This document shows, piece by piece, positions 16,323 through 24,706 of a stretch of 28,324 bases of DNA. Within the stretch, counting starts at the first letter, position 1; the number at the start of each line of letters is the position of its first letter. Origin of the DNA: an uncultured Collinsella sp. (GTDB lineage Bacteria > Actinomycetota > Coriobacteriia > Coriobacteriales > Coriobacteriaceae). A program made the translations under genes and the position numbers. The stretch spans positions 1 through 28,324 of the forward strand of contig CAUGJN010000012.1 of the NCBI GenBank assembly GCA_959599635.1, given 5' to 3'. The notes beneath the pieces are model-generated. The model ran no database searches and had not been told where the DNA came from. It saw only the letters and a program-made list of their open reading frames with translations.

Positions 16323-16370
16323 AGTATCTCAAATTTCAGCAGGTCACAAAACCACAACCCGCACAAATAA

Positions 16371-16397
16371 ATGATCCCTTGGGGACGAAGGGATCAT
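16371..16397 (-). terminator. Hairpin downstream of htpG, probable terminator
   Basis: Perfect 10-bp stem (16371-16380 with 16388-16397) and a 7-nt loop, followed on the minus strand by TTATTTGTG. It lies about 110 bp past the htpG stop. Confidence 0.6.
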
Positions 16398-16406
16398 TCA
16401 AAAGGA

Positions 16407-16476
16407 AACGAGAGTGGAAAATCTCCCACTTCAAGCCCGCATTCGAGCCAAAAGTGGGAGATTATCCACTCTCGTT
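16407..16476. repeat. 25-bp inverted repeat downstream of htpG
   Basis: Arms 16407-16431 and 16452-16476 match at 24 of 25 positions around a 20-nt loop, 31 bp past the htpG stop codon. There is no U tract, so it looks more like an mRNA-end or chromosomal palindrome than a plain terminator. Confidence 0.7.
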
Positions 16477-16506
16477 CTAATCTAGTTACGGTGCCGTATC
16501 CCCGAA

Positions 16507-18531
16507 CTACATCAAGTTGCAAACAGCCGCCGCGAAGGCAACGGGATCCTCGGGGAGGATGCCCTCGACCAGCAGAGCCTGGTCATAGAGCAGACCGGAG
16601 TACTGCTTGATCTTGTCGGCGTCACCGGCCTTCTGGGCAGCGACAAGCTTGTCAAAGACCGGGTGCTTGGCGTTGAGCTCGAGCACGCGCTGGCTCTTGG
16701 GCATGCCGTCGGGCGCACCCTCGGGTCCCTTCTGGAGCACCTTCTCCATCTCGAGCGAAAGCGGGCCCTCGGTGGTGATGCAAGCGGGGGCATCGGTCAG
16801 GCGCGCGGAGACGGCAACTTTCTCGACCTTGTCACCGAGCGCCTCCTTCATAGCGCTAAAGAGGTCCTCGTTTTCCTTGGTGGCGTCCTCGGCCTCCTTC
16901 TTCTCGTCCTCGGTCGCCAGATCAAGATCGCCAGTCGCGACGTTCTTGAGCTCCAGGTGACGATCCTCGACCTCGGGCTCAGCACCGTCGGCAACGGCCT
17001 TCTCGGCAGCCTCGCGGGCGGCGTCGTCCTCGTAGATTTTAGGCATATCGGCGGCAACGTACTCACGCATAGCCTGGAAGGTGAACTCATCCACGTCCTG
17101 CGTCAGAAGCAGCACGTCGTAACCGCGGTCGAGCACGCCCTTCACCACGGGCATCTTGGCCAAGCGCTCACGCGAGTCGCCGGCGGCGTAGTAGATGGCC
17201 TTCTGGTCCTCGGGCATACCCTTGGCATACTCGGCCAGGGTAATCATCTTCTGCTCCTTGGCAGACCAGAACAGTAGCAGGTCGGCGAGCTCATCGGCCT
17301 TCATGCCATAGCTCGAGTAGATGCCGTACTTAAGGCCGCGGCCAAAGTTCTCAAAGAACTTCTCGTAGGCCTCGCGGTCGTTGTCACGCATATCCTCAAG
17401 GTCGGCGGTAATCTTCTTTTCCACACGCTTGGCGATGGCCTTGAGCTGACGGTTCTGCTGCAGCGTCTCGCGCGAGATGTTGAGCGACACGTCGGCGGAA
17501 TCCACGACACCACGGACAAAGTTGTAGTAGTCGGGCAGCAGGTCGTCGCACTTCTCCATAATCAGCACGTTGGAGCTGTAGAGCGCCAGGCCCTTCTCGT
17601 AGTCCTTGCTGTACAGATCGAACGGGGCGCGGCCCGGCACAAACAGCAGGGCGTCGTACTCGAGCGTACCCTCGGCATGGAAGCTGATAGTACGTGCCGG
17701 ATCGTCAAAGTCGTGGAACGTGGACTTGTAGAACTCGTCATAGTCCTTCTGCTCAACATCGGAGCTGTGCTTCTTCCAGATCGGCGTCATGGAGTTGATG
17801 GTCTCGAGCTCCTGGTAGTCCTCGTACTCGGGCTTGTAGTCGTCGCCGGCGTCCTCGGGCTTGGGTTTCTGGCGGCTCTTGCTCACCATCATCTGAATCG
17901 GGTAGCGCACATAGTTGCTGTACTGCTGAATCAGGCTCTTGAGGCCCCACTCGGTCAGGAAGCGATCGTAGGTCTCGGCCTCGCCGTCGGCGTCGAGCTT
18001 CTCGTTCTCGCGCAGCGTGAGGATGACATCGGTGCCGTGCTCGGCGCGCTCGCCGTCTTCGATGGTGTAACCCTCAAGACCATCAGACTCCCACACGTGA
18101 GCGGTGTCCTCGCCATAGGCGCGGCTGACAACCTTTACGTGGCTGGCAACCATAAAGGCAGAGTAGAAGCCCACGCCAAACTGGCCGATGATGTCGACAT
18201 CGGAACCCTGCTGCTCGGCGTTCTCAGTCTTAAACTCCTCGGAGCCGGAATGGGCGATGGTGCCCAGATTGCGCTCGAGCTCCTCGGCGGTCATGCCGAT
18301 ACCGTTATCCGAAATGGTGATGGTACGGGCATCTTTATCAAAGGAAACACGAATAGCCAGGTCGCCCTGGTCGAGCTTGACGCTCGGGTCCTGCAGGCTC
18401 TTAAAGTTGAGCTTGTCGACGGCATCGCTCGCGTTGGAGATAAGCTCGCGCAGGAAGATTTCCTTATTGGTGTAGATGGAGTTGATCATGAGGTCGAGCA
18501 GTTTTTTGCTCTCGGTCTTAAATTGACGCAT
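16507..18531 (-). CDS. htpG: Chaperone HtpG (Hsp90 family)
   Basis: ATP-dependent cytosolic chaperone, a clamp-like homodimer that remodels client proteins. The N-terminal GHKL ATPase is clear: LRELISNASDA (E29, N33, D36), SDNGIGM, and the lid segment GQFGVGFYSAF. The middle domain has the catalytic arginine in NISRETLQQN. The C-terminal dimerisation domain ends in a short tail without the eukaryotic MEEVD. At 674 residues it is longer than most bacterial HtpG (about 620-640); part of the difference is a highly acidic stretch around residues 500-560 (runs of E, D and A). AAGGA lies seven bases before the ATG. Its leader carries an intrinsic-terminator-like hairpin. No heat-shock CIRCE repeat is seen. 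Confidence 0.96.
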   Translation of the reverse strand: MRQFKTESKKLLDLMINSIYTNKEIFLRELISNASDAVDKLNFKSLQDPSVKLDQGDLAIRVSFDKDARTITISDNGIGMTAEELERNLGTIAHSGSEEFKTENAEQQGSDVDIIGQFGVGFYSAFMVASHVKVVSRAYGEDTAHVWESDGLEGYTIEDGERAEHGTDVILTLRENEKLDADGEAETYDRFLTEWGLKSLIQQYSNYVRYPIQMMVSKSRQKPKPEDAGDDYKPEYEDYQELETINSMTPIWKKHSSDVEQKDYDEFYKSTFHDFDDPARTISFHAEGTLEYDALLFVPGRAPFDLYSKDYEKGLALYSSNVLIMEKCDDLLPDYYNFVRGVVDSADVSLNISRETLQQNRQLKAIAKRVEKKITADLEDMRDNDREAYEKFFENFGRGLKYGIYSSYGMKADELADLLLFWSAKEQKMITLAEYAKGMPEDQKAIYYAAGDSRERLAKMPVVKGVLDRGYDVLLLTQDVDEFTFQAMREYVAADMPKIYEDDAAREAAEKAVADGAEPEVEDRHLELKNVATGDLDLATEDEKKEAEDATKENEDLFSAMKEALGDKVEKVAVSARLTDAPACITTEGPLSLEMEKVLQKGPEGAPDGMPKSQRVLELNAKHPVFDKLVAAQKAGDADKIKQYSGLLYDQALLVEGILPEDPVAFAAAVCNLM

Positions 18532-18561
18532 GTGCAGTCCTTTCGCGCTACCCCCGTCCGC

Positions 18562-18586
18562 AAAAACGGCCCGGTTGCCCGAGCCG
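18562..18586 (-). terminator. Terminator-like hairpin in the htpG leader
   Basis: On the minus strand an 8-bp stem (one U-G pair) with a GCAA tetraloop of the GNRA class (18567-18586) is followed at once by five T residues (18562-18566). It ends only 30 bp before the htpG ATG. That is too little room for a full promoter, so htpG transcripts from further upstream must pass through it. It could be an attenuator, or the terminator of the acetyltransferase gene. Confidence 0.65.
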
Positions 18587-18615
18587 CATTGCAGACCTGC
18601 TATGTTCAGACTTAG

Positions 18616-18623
18616 ATTTTATA
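18616..18623 (-). promoter_or_regulatory. Possible -10 region for htpG
   Basis: TATAAAAT on the minus strand inside the only AT-rich patch (18610-18665) upstream of htpG. I could not identify a matching -35, so this is a weak call. If it is used, the hairpin at 18562-18586 is part of the htpG leader. Confidence 0.3.
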
Positions 18624-18733
18624 ACCCATTAGCGCGCATATATACATACGGAATCGAAAAACTGTATGTCCAAACGCTCTGATGCGCCAATTGCCAAGGA
18701 GTGTCCCCGACTGCCGGCAGGAAAGGAACGTCC

Positions 18734-19234
18734 CTATCTGCCATCTACGCGCTTGGCCATCCAAACATGGGGCTGGCCCTCGTCTTCGTAGTCCACCGGG
18801 GCAATCTGCGTGTAACCCGCCTTGGCATAGAGCGGCAGCACGTATTCCTGCGCGTGCAGCTTAATGAGCTTGGCGCCGGCATCACGCGCGCACGTATCAC
18901 TGGCCTCGACAATCTTGCTCGCCAAACCGCGACGGCGCATGCTCGGCAGCACGGCCACGCGCCCCATAATGTAGGTCTCCCCCGCCGCGACGCCTTCGTC
19001 CAAGTCGCACGCCGGCGACACCGGAGCCTCTGCGTCAGCTGCGCGCTCGAGTTCTTCGGGAAACACGCGCGAGCAGCCGGCAAGCTCGCCGTCTACATAG
19101 AGTGTCACATGAATGCAGTTCGGATCCTCGTCGATAGCGTCGAACTCATTCTCGTAGCCCTGCTCGTCCATAAAAACGACGCGGCGCACCAACGCCGCGT
19201 CGTCAAAGCATCCCGTCTTAAGTTGGATATCCAT
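18734..19234 (-). CDS. GNAT-family N-acetyltransferase
   Basis: A 166-residue enzyme expected to move an acetyl group from acetyl-CoA to an amine. The N-terminal VRRVVFMDEQGYENEFDAIDEDP segment resembles the ElaA/YjcF subgroup. The acetyl-CoA-binding motif A is visible as GRVAVLPSMRRRGLASKIVE (about residues 97-116), followed by KLHAQEYVLPLYAKAGY, the usual motif B region. I chose the ATG at 19234 because AAAGGG lies six bases upstream; an earlier in-frame ATG (19252) lacks a site. It follows cpsB by 39 bp on the same strand and may be the last gene of that operon. The acceptor is unknown. Confidence 0.85.
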   Translation of the reverse strand: MDIQLKTGCFDDAALVRRVVFMDEQGYENEFDAIDEDPNCIHVTLYVDGELAGCSRVFPEELERAADAEAPVSPACDLDEGVAAGETYIMGRVAVLPSMRRRGLASKIVEASDTCARDAGAKLIKLHAQEYVLPLYAKAGYTQIAPVDYEDEGQPHVWMAKRVDGR

Positions 19235-19273
19235 AGCTGCCCTTTCATTCAACGCGAACGTTAGGGACAGATT

Positions 19274-19924
19274 TTAGCGAAAATGAGCTCCGCGCACGCT
19301 AAACTTCGCGCGAGCCTTCGCCAGACAGTCGTAATGACCCACGTTATGGGCATCGCTCGCGATGAAGCTGTACAGGTTCTGATCGAACAGGCGCTGTGCC
19401 GGCTTTTTCTCGCGACCAAAGCGACCGCCGGCAATAAAGTCCGCCGAAGCCTGCAGCTTGCAGCCCATATCGACCAGGCGCTCCGCCACGCTTACATCCT
19501 TTTGAACCGCACGATAGCGCTCAGGATGAGCGATGATCACCTGATAGCCACGGCACTGCAAATCGTAAATCGTGTTCTCGTACTCTCTAAACGCATACGC
19601 ATCGGCATGCGTCGAAAGCTCGAGCAGAAACTCGTTGGTCCCATCGAAATGCAAGTGATCCGCGGCATCGATACCAAGCTCAACGAGCTTTCGATGGTTG
19701 ACCTCGAAGCCCATCTGGAGCGGAAAACCGTCAGCGTTATCGCGCAGCAGCTCAAAGGCATCCCACATCTTGTCGTAATCAAAATAGGGATCACGGCAGT
19801 GAGGAGTGCAAACGATTCTGGTTACACCGGCCCGTTTGGCAGCCTCGAGCATCGCCAAGCTCTCATCGAGATCGGCGGCGCCGTCGTCTACACCCGGCAA
19901 GATATGGCAATGAATGTCACGCAT
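19274..19924 (-). CDS. cpsB: PHP-type protein-tyrosine phosphatase, CpsB/YwqE family
   Basis: Manganese-dependent phosphatase that removes phosphate from the tyrosine cluster of its partner BY-kinase CpsD and so tunes exopolysaccharide chain synthesis. The 216-residue protein starts with DIHCHILPGVDDG (D3, H5, H7 metal ligands), then CTPHCRD near 39-45, HPERYRAVQ near 134, and SDAHN near 190; all are PHP-domain metal sites. It begins 17 bp after cpsD, with AAGG upstream of the ATG. The order cpsC-cpsD-cpsB is compact. No glycosyltransferase, flippase or polymerase gene follows, so the polysaccharide genes it controls are elsewhere. Confidence 0.92.
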   Translation of the reverse strand: MRDIHCHILPGVDDGAADLDESLAMLEAAKRAGVTRIVCTPHCRDPYFDYDKMWDAFELLRDNADGFPLQMGFEVNHRKLVELGIDAADHLHFDGTNEFLLELSTHADAYAFREYENTIYDLQCRGYQVIIAHPERYRAVQKDVSVAERLVDMGCKLQASADFIAGGRFGREKKPAQRLFDQNLYSFIASDAHNVGHYDCLAKARAKFSVRGAHFR

Positions 19925-19941
19925 AGGTCAGCCTTAATCAA

Positions 19942-20679
19942 CTAAACGTTTGCTCGGTTGGTGAAGATGCCCTTTTTGGAAGTCCCCTGATCGTCGGAGC
20001 CCTTCTTAACCTTCTTACCGTCCTTGGTGTAGTAAGAATAATAGTACTCGCTGGTCTCGGTCTCACAGTAATTCATGACGGTACCGATGAGCTTGACCTT
20101 CTCGGACTTCTTAAGCTGGGCGATAGCGTTGAGCGCCTCTTCGCGCTTGGTAAAGTCCTCGCGCACCACGAACAGCGCGCCGTCGGTCAGGCTGGCAATC
20201 TCGGCAGCATCGATGAAGGTGCCGACCGGAGGAGCATCGAAGATGACGTACTGGAACTTAGCAGACAGTGCCTTGACCAGCTTGGCAAAGCGATGGGAGA
20301 CGATGATGTCGGCAGGATTGGGAATATGCGGCTCGGCATCGAGGAAGTAGAAATTCTTCTGACCTGTCTCGACAATCGCCTGGTCGATAGAAACCTGCTC
20401 GGAAAGGACCGCATAGAGTCCGCCGCGGGAGCGGACGCCGAGCATATCGGAAAGGGACCTGCGGCGCATATCGGCCTCGACCAGGAGCACGGACTTGCCG
20501 CTCGTGGCGATTGCCTGAGCAAGGTTAATGGAAACCGTAGACTTGCCCTCGTTGGGAATCGAGGAGGTAACGGTGATGGTGCGAATGGGGTCGTCCACGC
20601 TCGCAAAGCGGATGTTGGCCAGAAGGGTCTTGGCGGCATTCTGTACAACGAGCTTATCGGTGTTCTTTGCCTTAGCCAT
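19942..20679 (-). CDS. cpsD: BY-family tyrosine kinase CpsD/CapB
   Basis: Cytoplasmic tyrosine autokinase that pairs with the membrane protein CpsC to control length and export of surface polysaccharide. The 245-residue protein shows Walker A SSIPNEGKST (39-48), Walker A' LLVEAD (65-70), Walker B VIFDAP (145-150) and a C-terminal tyrosine cluster EYYYSYY (211-217), the usual autophosphorylation site. A lysine-rich tail follows the cluster. ATG is two bases after the cpsC stop, with GGTGG inside the cpsC end, so the genes are translationally coupled. The cluster has five tyrosines in six positions. Confidence 0.93.
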   Translation of the reverse strand: MAKAKNTDKLVVQNAAKTLLANIRFASVDDPIRTITVTSSIPNEGKSTVSINLAQAIATSGKSVLLVEADMRRRSLSDMLGVRSRGGLYAVLSEQVSIDQAIVETGQKNFYFLDAEPHIPNPADIIVSHRFAKLVKALSAKFQYVIFDAPPVGTFIDAAEIASLTDGALFVVREDFTKREEALNAIAQLKKSEKVKLIGTVMNYCETETSEYYYSYYTKDGKKVKKGSDDQGTSKKGIFTNRANV

Positions 20680-20681
20680 GC

Positions 20682-21338
20682 CTATTTACCACCTTTCATA
20701 GCCGGAATTCGGCCAACAACGGGAATACCCAGGAGCTCTTCTGCCTCTTCGGCACCGCGGATGCGGGTATTGAGCATGTCTGCCAAAACGACATAGGCAA
20801 CTGCGATAAAGATACCGGCGAGGAACGCGACGGCAATATACAGCGTGCGCTTGGGGCCGCTGGGGGCTTCGGGGGTCTTAGCCTCGTCGATAACGTTGAT
20901 GCTCTGGGCAGCGCCGACGTTCTGAGCGACCGTACTCACCGAGCTGGCAATGGCCTTTGCGACCTCAGCCGTCTCCTTGGCATCGGTGCCGGTAACCGAA
21001 AGCGTAATGACACGCGTGGTGGTCTCGGAGGAAACAGACACCTTGTAGTCATCCAGATCGGTGAGGCCCAGTTCTTTGGCGGCGCCGCTCTTAACGCTAT
21101 CGCTATCCAGCAGCGTGGCGATATCGTTGGAAAGCATCTGGCTCGCCGAGAGATCGTTGTAGCTCATCTGACCGCTATCGTCGGTCTTGGCGAGAATGTA
21201 CATGCTCGTCGTCGCGGTATAGGTGTTGTCCATCGCAACGAAGGACACGATGCCCATGGCGATCGCGCAGACCACCGGAAGGGTGATGACCAGCTTGAGG
21301 TGCTTCTTCAGCAGCTGGAACAGTTCGAGAAGGGTCAT
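20682..21338 (-). CDS. cpsC: Wzz/CpsC-type polysaccharide co-polymerase and kinase adaptor
   Basis: Membrane protein that activates the CpsD kinase and helps set polysaccharide chain length. The 218-residue protein has the Wzz layout: a short cytoplasmic start (LLELFQLLKKH), one helix near 17-36, an extracytoplasmic domain of about 130 residues, a proline-containing segment (EAPSGPKRTLY) and a second helix near 165-187. The C-terminal cytoplasmic tail (TRIRGAEEAEELLGIPVVGRIPAM) is the typical kinase-contact region. AAAGG lies before the ATG. This is the first gene of the cpsC-cpsD-cpsB group, with a promoter candidate 48 bp upstream. Confidence 0.9.
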   Translation of the reverse strand: MTLLELFQLLKKHLKLVITLPVVCAIAMGIVSFVAMDNTYTATTSMYILAKTDDSGQMSYNDLSASQMLSNDIATLLDSDSVKSGAAKELGLTDLDDYKVSVSSETTTRVITLSVTGTDAKETAEVAKAIASSVSTVAQNVGAAQSINVIDEAKTPEAPSGPKRTLYIAVAFLAGIFIAVAYVVLADMLNTRIRGAEEAEELLGIPVVGRIPAMKGGK

Positions 21339-21385
21339 GCAGCTTGCCTTTCATTTCCCCAGTTCGGATTGACAAAACTGTCCGT

Positions 21386-21414
21386 ATGTTATCGCATCTT
21401 TTTACCGAGACCAA
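21386..21414 (-). promoter_or_regulatory. Probable cps operon promoter
   Basis: On the minus strand TTGGTC (21409-21414) and TAACAT (21386-21391) are separated by 17 bp, 47 bp before the cpsC ATG. A good match to a housekeeping promoter. Confidence 0.5.
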
Positions 21415-21479
21415 ACTCTATACATAAGAAACAGGCTCTCCTGTAAAAATGTCGGAAGCAATCGTAAAATTGCACAACA

Positions 21480-21508
21480 ACGCCGCACCCGAAAGTCAAA
21501 TGCGGCGT
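21480..21508 (-). terminator. Hairpin after the PhoR-like kinase gene
   Basis: Perfect 8-bp stem (21480-21487 with 21501-21508) with a 13-nt loop, 26 bp past the kinase stop. The minus-strand tail (TGTTGTGC, later TTTTA) is only moderately U-rich. It separates the two-component operon from the cps genes. Confidence 0.6.
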
Positions 21509-21533
21509 CTATATCAATATCTATGTTGTATCG

Positions 21534-22958
21534 CTATGCGAATGGCTCGTCCTGCTGTATGGGAAACGTCACCGTAATGGTGGTTCCCACGCCCAACTCG
21601 CTCGACAGATCGAGCGTGGCGTGATGATACAGGGCCGCATGCTTGACAATGGCAAGCCCCAGGCCGGTTCCGCCGCGTGCCTTGGACCTACTCTTGTCCA
21701 CGCGATAGAACCGCTCAAATACCTTGCCCTGTTCTTCAGGCGCGATACCGATTCCCGTGTCGGCGACAGCGAGGAACGGATGGCCTTCGTCGTTGGTGCC
21801 GCACTGCAGCGTAACCGTACCGCCGGGCCGATTGTAGCGGATGGCGTTGCTTGCCAGATTATAGATGAGCTCGTCGACCAAGCGCGACACGCCTTCGATG
21901 ACCACAGGCTTGGTCTCATGACTTATCGTCACATTCGCCTGACGGGCAACCTGTTCAAGACGCTGTTCAACCGCGTAGATCGCACGCGAGAGCTCAATAG
22001 GCTCCGTGGACCCAATGGGCACCGCCTCGCCCTCAGTTGCACGTTCGGCCTCGTCCAAGTTAGACAGCGTAAGGATGTCGTTGACAAGCGCTGCCAAGCG
22101 GCCCGCCTCACGATAGATGCGACCGCCAAAGTTGCGCAGGTCGTCCTCGCCCTCGACCATGCCATTTGCGATGAGCTCGGCATAGCCCGAAATCGCCGTA
22201 AGCGGCGTCTTGAGCTCATGGGTGATATTCGCCGTGAACTCGCGGCGCATACGGTCGTTGTCCGCTAGCACCGCCATTTGGCGCTTGAGTTCCTGGCGCT
22301 GCGACTCGATGCGCTCAAGCATGGGGACCATCTCGGCATAGGCGTGCTCATAGCTACGGCGTGGGTGATCCAAATCCACCTCTTGCAACGGCGCGATGAT
22401 GGCACGGGACTCACGGCGCGCCATAAAAAACGAGAGTACTGCACCCGCTGCTGCGATAAGCAGCATCGGCGCCAGCATCGACAGCAAAATCGCCGCAACG
22501 CCAGGCTGGGCCTGCGCCAAGCGAACGACCTGGCCGTTATCAAGGGTGACGGCGCGATACAGCATAATCTCGTCGAGTGTAGAGCTTGCGCGCTCCGCGG
22601 AACCCGAACCACTCTCAAAGGCCTCGATGACCTCGGGGCGATCGCCATGGTTGGGCAGTGTGGAAGGCGACGCCTCGTTGTCGTAGGCAACAGATCCGTC
22701 CTTATTGATCAGCGTGATACGAAGATCCTCGCGATCGAGGCTTCGCAAGAACGGAATGGGCTCCTGCTGCTCGTCGAGGGCGGCAGCAATGAGCTCGGTT
22801 TCCTGCGCCAGATTGGCACTCGTGGCATCCGCCAAAGTGTTTTGCACAAAGAACGCACCCAGCACCGTAAACGCCACGATAACCGCCATGGCGCAGACAA
22901 AGATCGTCACAAAAACGCGGTGCGACAGCGTATGTTTTCCCTGGGGGGCGAAGACCAC
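21534..22958 (-). CDS. PhoR-type sensor histidine kinase
   Basis: A 474-residue membrane kinase. Helix 1 is near residues 15-37, an extracytoplasmic sensor domain covers about 40-152, and helix 2 about 153-178. The dimerisation box is FTANITHELKTPLTAISGYAE with the phospho-accepting histidine H247. The N box (NLASNAIRYN), G1 (ADTGIGIAPEE), F box (FERFYRVDKSRS) and G2 (GGTGLGLAIVKH) are all present, so the catalytic domain is intact. I see no obvious PAS domain. The start is GTG at 22958, with GGAGGAG overlapping the stop of the response regulator gene, so the pair is translationally coupled. pstB two genes upstream suggests phosphate sensing; other envelope signals are possible. Confidence 0.92.
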   Translation of the reverse strand: MVFAPQGKHTLSHRVFVTIFVCAMAVIVAFTVLGAFFVQNTLADATSANLAQETELIAAALDEQQEPIPFLRSLDREDLRITLINKDGSVAYDNEASPSTLPNHGDRPEVIEAFESGSGSAERASSTLDEIMLYRAVTLDNGQVVRLAQAQPGVAAILLSMLAPMLLIAAAGAVLSFFMARRESRAIIAPLQEVDLDHPRRSYEHAYAEMVPMLERIESQRQELKRQMAVLADNDRMRREFTANITHELKTPLTAISGYAELIANGMVEGEDDLRNFGGRIYREAGRLAALVNDILTLSNLDEAERATEGEAVPIGSTEPIELSRAIYAVEQRLEQVARQANVTISHETKPVVIEGVSRLVDELIYNLASNAIRYNRPGGTVTLQCGTNDEGHPFLAVADTGIGIAPEEQGKVFERFYRVDKSRSKARGGTGLGLAIVKHAALYHHATLDLSSELGVGTTITVTFPIQQDEPFA

Positions 22959-22961
22959 GGG

Positions 22962-23690
22962 TTACTCCTCCGATGCGGTGGCCGCGGTGTCGTCGCCTTC
23001 GGCACCATCACCGGCAGAAGGCTCGGCCAGGCGATAACCCACGCCGCGCACGGTCTCGATGGCGCTGGCATGCTCGCCCAGTTTTTGGCGAAGCGTCTGC
23101 ACGTGCACGTCAACGGTGCGCGAACCGCCGTCGAAGTCCCAGCCCCACACGCTCTGCAGCAACGACTCGCGGGTAAAGACCACGCCGGGCTTGCGCATGA
23201 GGTACTCGAGCAGGTCGAACTCGCGCAGGGTGAGCTTAAGCGGCTCGCCGGCAACGGTCACCTCGCGATGGCTGGGCGAAAGCACGATGTCGCCCACGCT
23301 GAGCACATCGCTCGCCTGCTTGACCATGCCGCCGCGACGCAGCAGTGCGCGGCAGCGGCTCGCAAGCTCCATGAGCGAAAACGGCTTAGTCAGGTAATCG
23401 TCGGCACCGCCATCGAGCGCCATCACCTTGTCGAGTTCGGTGTCCTTGGCGGTAAGCATCATGATGGGCACCGTCGCCGTCAGGCGATCGGCACGCAGGC
23501 GACGCATAATCGCCAAGCCATCGGTGTCGGGCAGCATGATATCGAGCAGCACAGCATCGGGCACCCGTCGTGCCACGGCAGCTTTAAACTCGCCATCACA
23601 CGAAAAGCCCTCGGCCTCGATTCCCTGCTTGCGCAGCGCGTAGACTGTCAAATCCCTGATGTTGTCATCGTCCTCGACGTAATAGATCAT
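22962..23690 (-). CDS. PhoB/PhoP-type response regulator (OmpR family)
   Basis: A 242-residue transcription factor with a receiver domain (acidic pocket E6-D7, phospho-acceptor D50, T80, K102) and a C-terminal winged helix (LTLREFDLLEYLMRKPGVVFTRESLL; the recognition segment GSRTVDVHVQTLRQKL). The last residues are an acidic/alanine tail. AAGGGG lies seven bases before the ATG. It lies 64 bp after pstB and directly before its kinase. By family and context it probably controls phosphate-starvation genes; it could also control envelope genes. Confidence 0.92.
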   Translation of the reverse strand: MIYYVEDDDNIRDLTVYALRKQGIEAEGFSCDGEFKAAVARRVPDAVLLDIMLPDTDGLAIMRRLRADRLTATVPIMMLTAKDTELDKVMALDGGADDYLTKPFSLMELASRCRALLRRGGMVKQASDVLSVGDIVLSPSHREVTVAGEPLKLTLREFDLLEYLMRKPGVVFTRESLLQSVWGWDFDGGSRTVDVHVQTLRQKLGEHASAIETVRGVGYRLAEPSAGDGAEGDDTAATASEE

Positions 23691-23754
23691 GTTGAACCCC
23701 TTTGCGGCCGATATGACCGCATCTTAACCCTAAAGGCACCTGTAAAAGACAGCG

Positions 23755-24630
23755 TCAGCCAAAACGCCCCGTCAAATAATCCGCGGTGCGCGGATCGGAC
23801 GGATTCTTGAAGAGTTGCGCGGTGGGCGCGTGCTCCACCAGCTCACCCAGCAAAAAGAACGCAACCGAATCGGAAATACGCGCGGCCTGCTGCATGTTGT
23901 GCGTCACGACCACCAGCGTGCAGGTCTCCTTGAGCTCGCAGGCCAGCTGCTCCACCACCAACGTCGACACAGGGTCGAGTGCCGAGGTCGGCTCGTCCAT
24001 CAGCAGAATGTCGGGCTGCACGGCAAGTGCGCGGGCGATGCACAGGCGCTGCTGCTGTCCACCCGAAAGACCCAAGCCTGACTCTTTGAGCTTGTCCTTG
24101 ACCTCGTCCCACAGGGCAGCGCGACGCAGGGAGTCCTCGACCAGCTCATCGAGCACGGCGCGGTCGCGCACACCCATACCGCGAGGACCGTAGGCGACGT
24201 TGTCGTAGATGCTCATGGGAAATGGGTTGGGGCGTTGGAACACCATGCCCACGCGCTGGCGCAAACGGCAGATGTCGCAATCGCCCAGGATATCTTGACC
24301 ATCGAGCGCAATCTTGCCCTCGATGCGGCAATCCTTGATGCCGTCGTTCATGCGGTTAAAGCAGCGCAGCAACGTGGACTTTCCGCAGCCCGAAGGCCCG
24401 ATGAACGAGGTGATCTGCTTGTCGCGGATCTTGATATTCACGTCCTTGAGCGCATGGTGGTCGCCATAGAACAGGTCGATGCCCTCGACATCGATGCGCG
24501 TCGGCGAGGCGGCAAGATCCTCTGCCGTGGGGCGAGTCGCATCCCCAACCTCGCGCTCATGCGCGGCCTCGGCCTGCGCTTCCATGAGTTCTTCAAGCTC
24601 CGTGGGCTCCACAGCCGCAGCAGCCGTCAT
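23755..24630 (-). CDS. pstB: Phosphate ABC transporter ATP-binding protein PstB
   Basis: ATPase of the high-affinity phosphate importer. Family signatures are strong: GPSGCGKST Walker A (78-86), LRCFNRMND, the Q-loop [34 protein letters not shown], Walker [13 protein letters not shown] and the switch histidine in [12 protein letters not shown]. It ends [20 protein letters not shown], typical of PstB. Its length of 291 residues exceeds the usual 250-260 because of an acidic, alanine-rich N-terminal extension of about 44 residues. The ATG at 24630 has GGAGGTG seven bases upstream. No pstS, pstC, pstA or phoU lies in the window, which is unusual. A direct repeat resembling a Pho box precedes it. 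Confidence 0.95.
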   Translation of the reverse strand: MTAAAAVEPTELEELMEAQAEAAHEREVGDATRPTAEDLAASPTRIDVEGIDLFYGDHHALKDVNIKIRDKQITSFIGPSGCGKSTLLRCFNRMNDGIKDCRIEGKIALDGQDILGDCDICRLRQRVGMVFQRPNPFPMSIYDNVAYGPRGMGVRDRAVLDELVEDSLRRAALWDEVKDKLKESGLGLSGGQQQRLCIARALAVQPDILLMDEPTSALDPVSTLVVEQLACELKETCTLVVVTHNMQQAARISDSVAFFLLGELVEHAPTAQLFKNPSDPRTADYLTGRFG

Positions 24631-24706
24631 ACCGCACACCTCCATATCGATATCAATTCAGCAGTATCGATAGTAGGAATCGCGGCTCATACGCACGTGA
24701 GCACAT

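Larger units (their letters stand above)
16195..16506. other. 312-bp non-coding stretch between htpG and the YhgE pair
   Basis: No gene seen. From the htpG side it holds a 25-bp inverted repeat (16407-16476), a perfect 10-bp hairpin (16371-16397), the probable YhgE promoter with a palindrome (16287-16322) and a leader hairpin (16226-16267). Confidence 0.65.

Noticed and set aside
18682..18733. Short frame and CTGCCGGCAG palindrome after the acetyltransferase gene
   Set aside because: The ten-bp palindrome is too short to interpret and the frame has no ribosome site.
21431..21444. Small ACAGG-CTCT-CCTGT hairpin as terminator
   Set aside because: Only five bp of stem and no real U tract; the hairpin at 21480-21508 is the better candidate.
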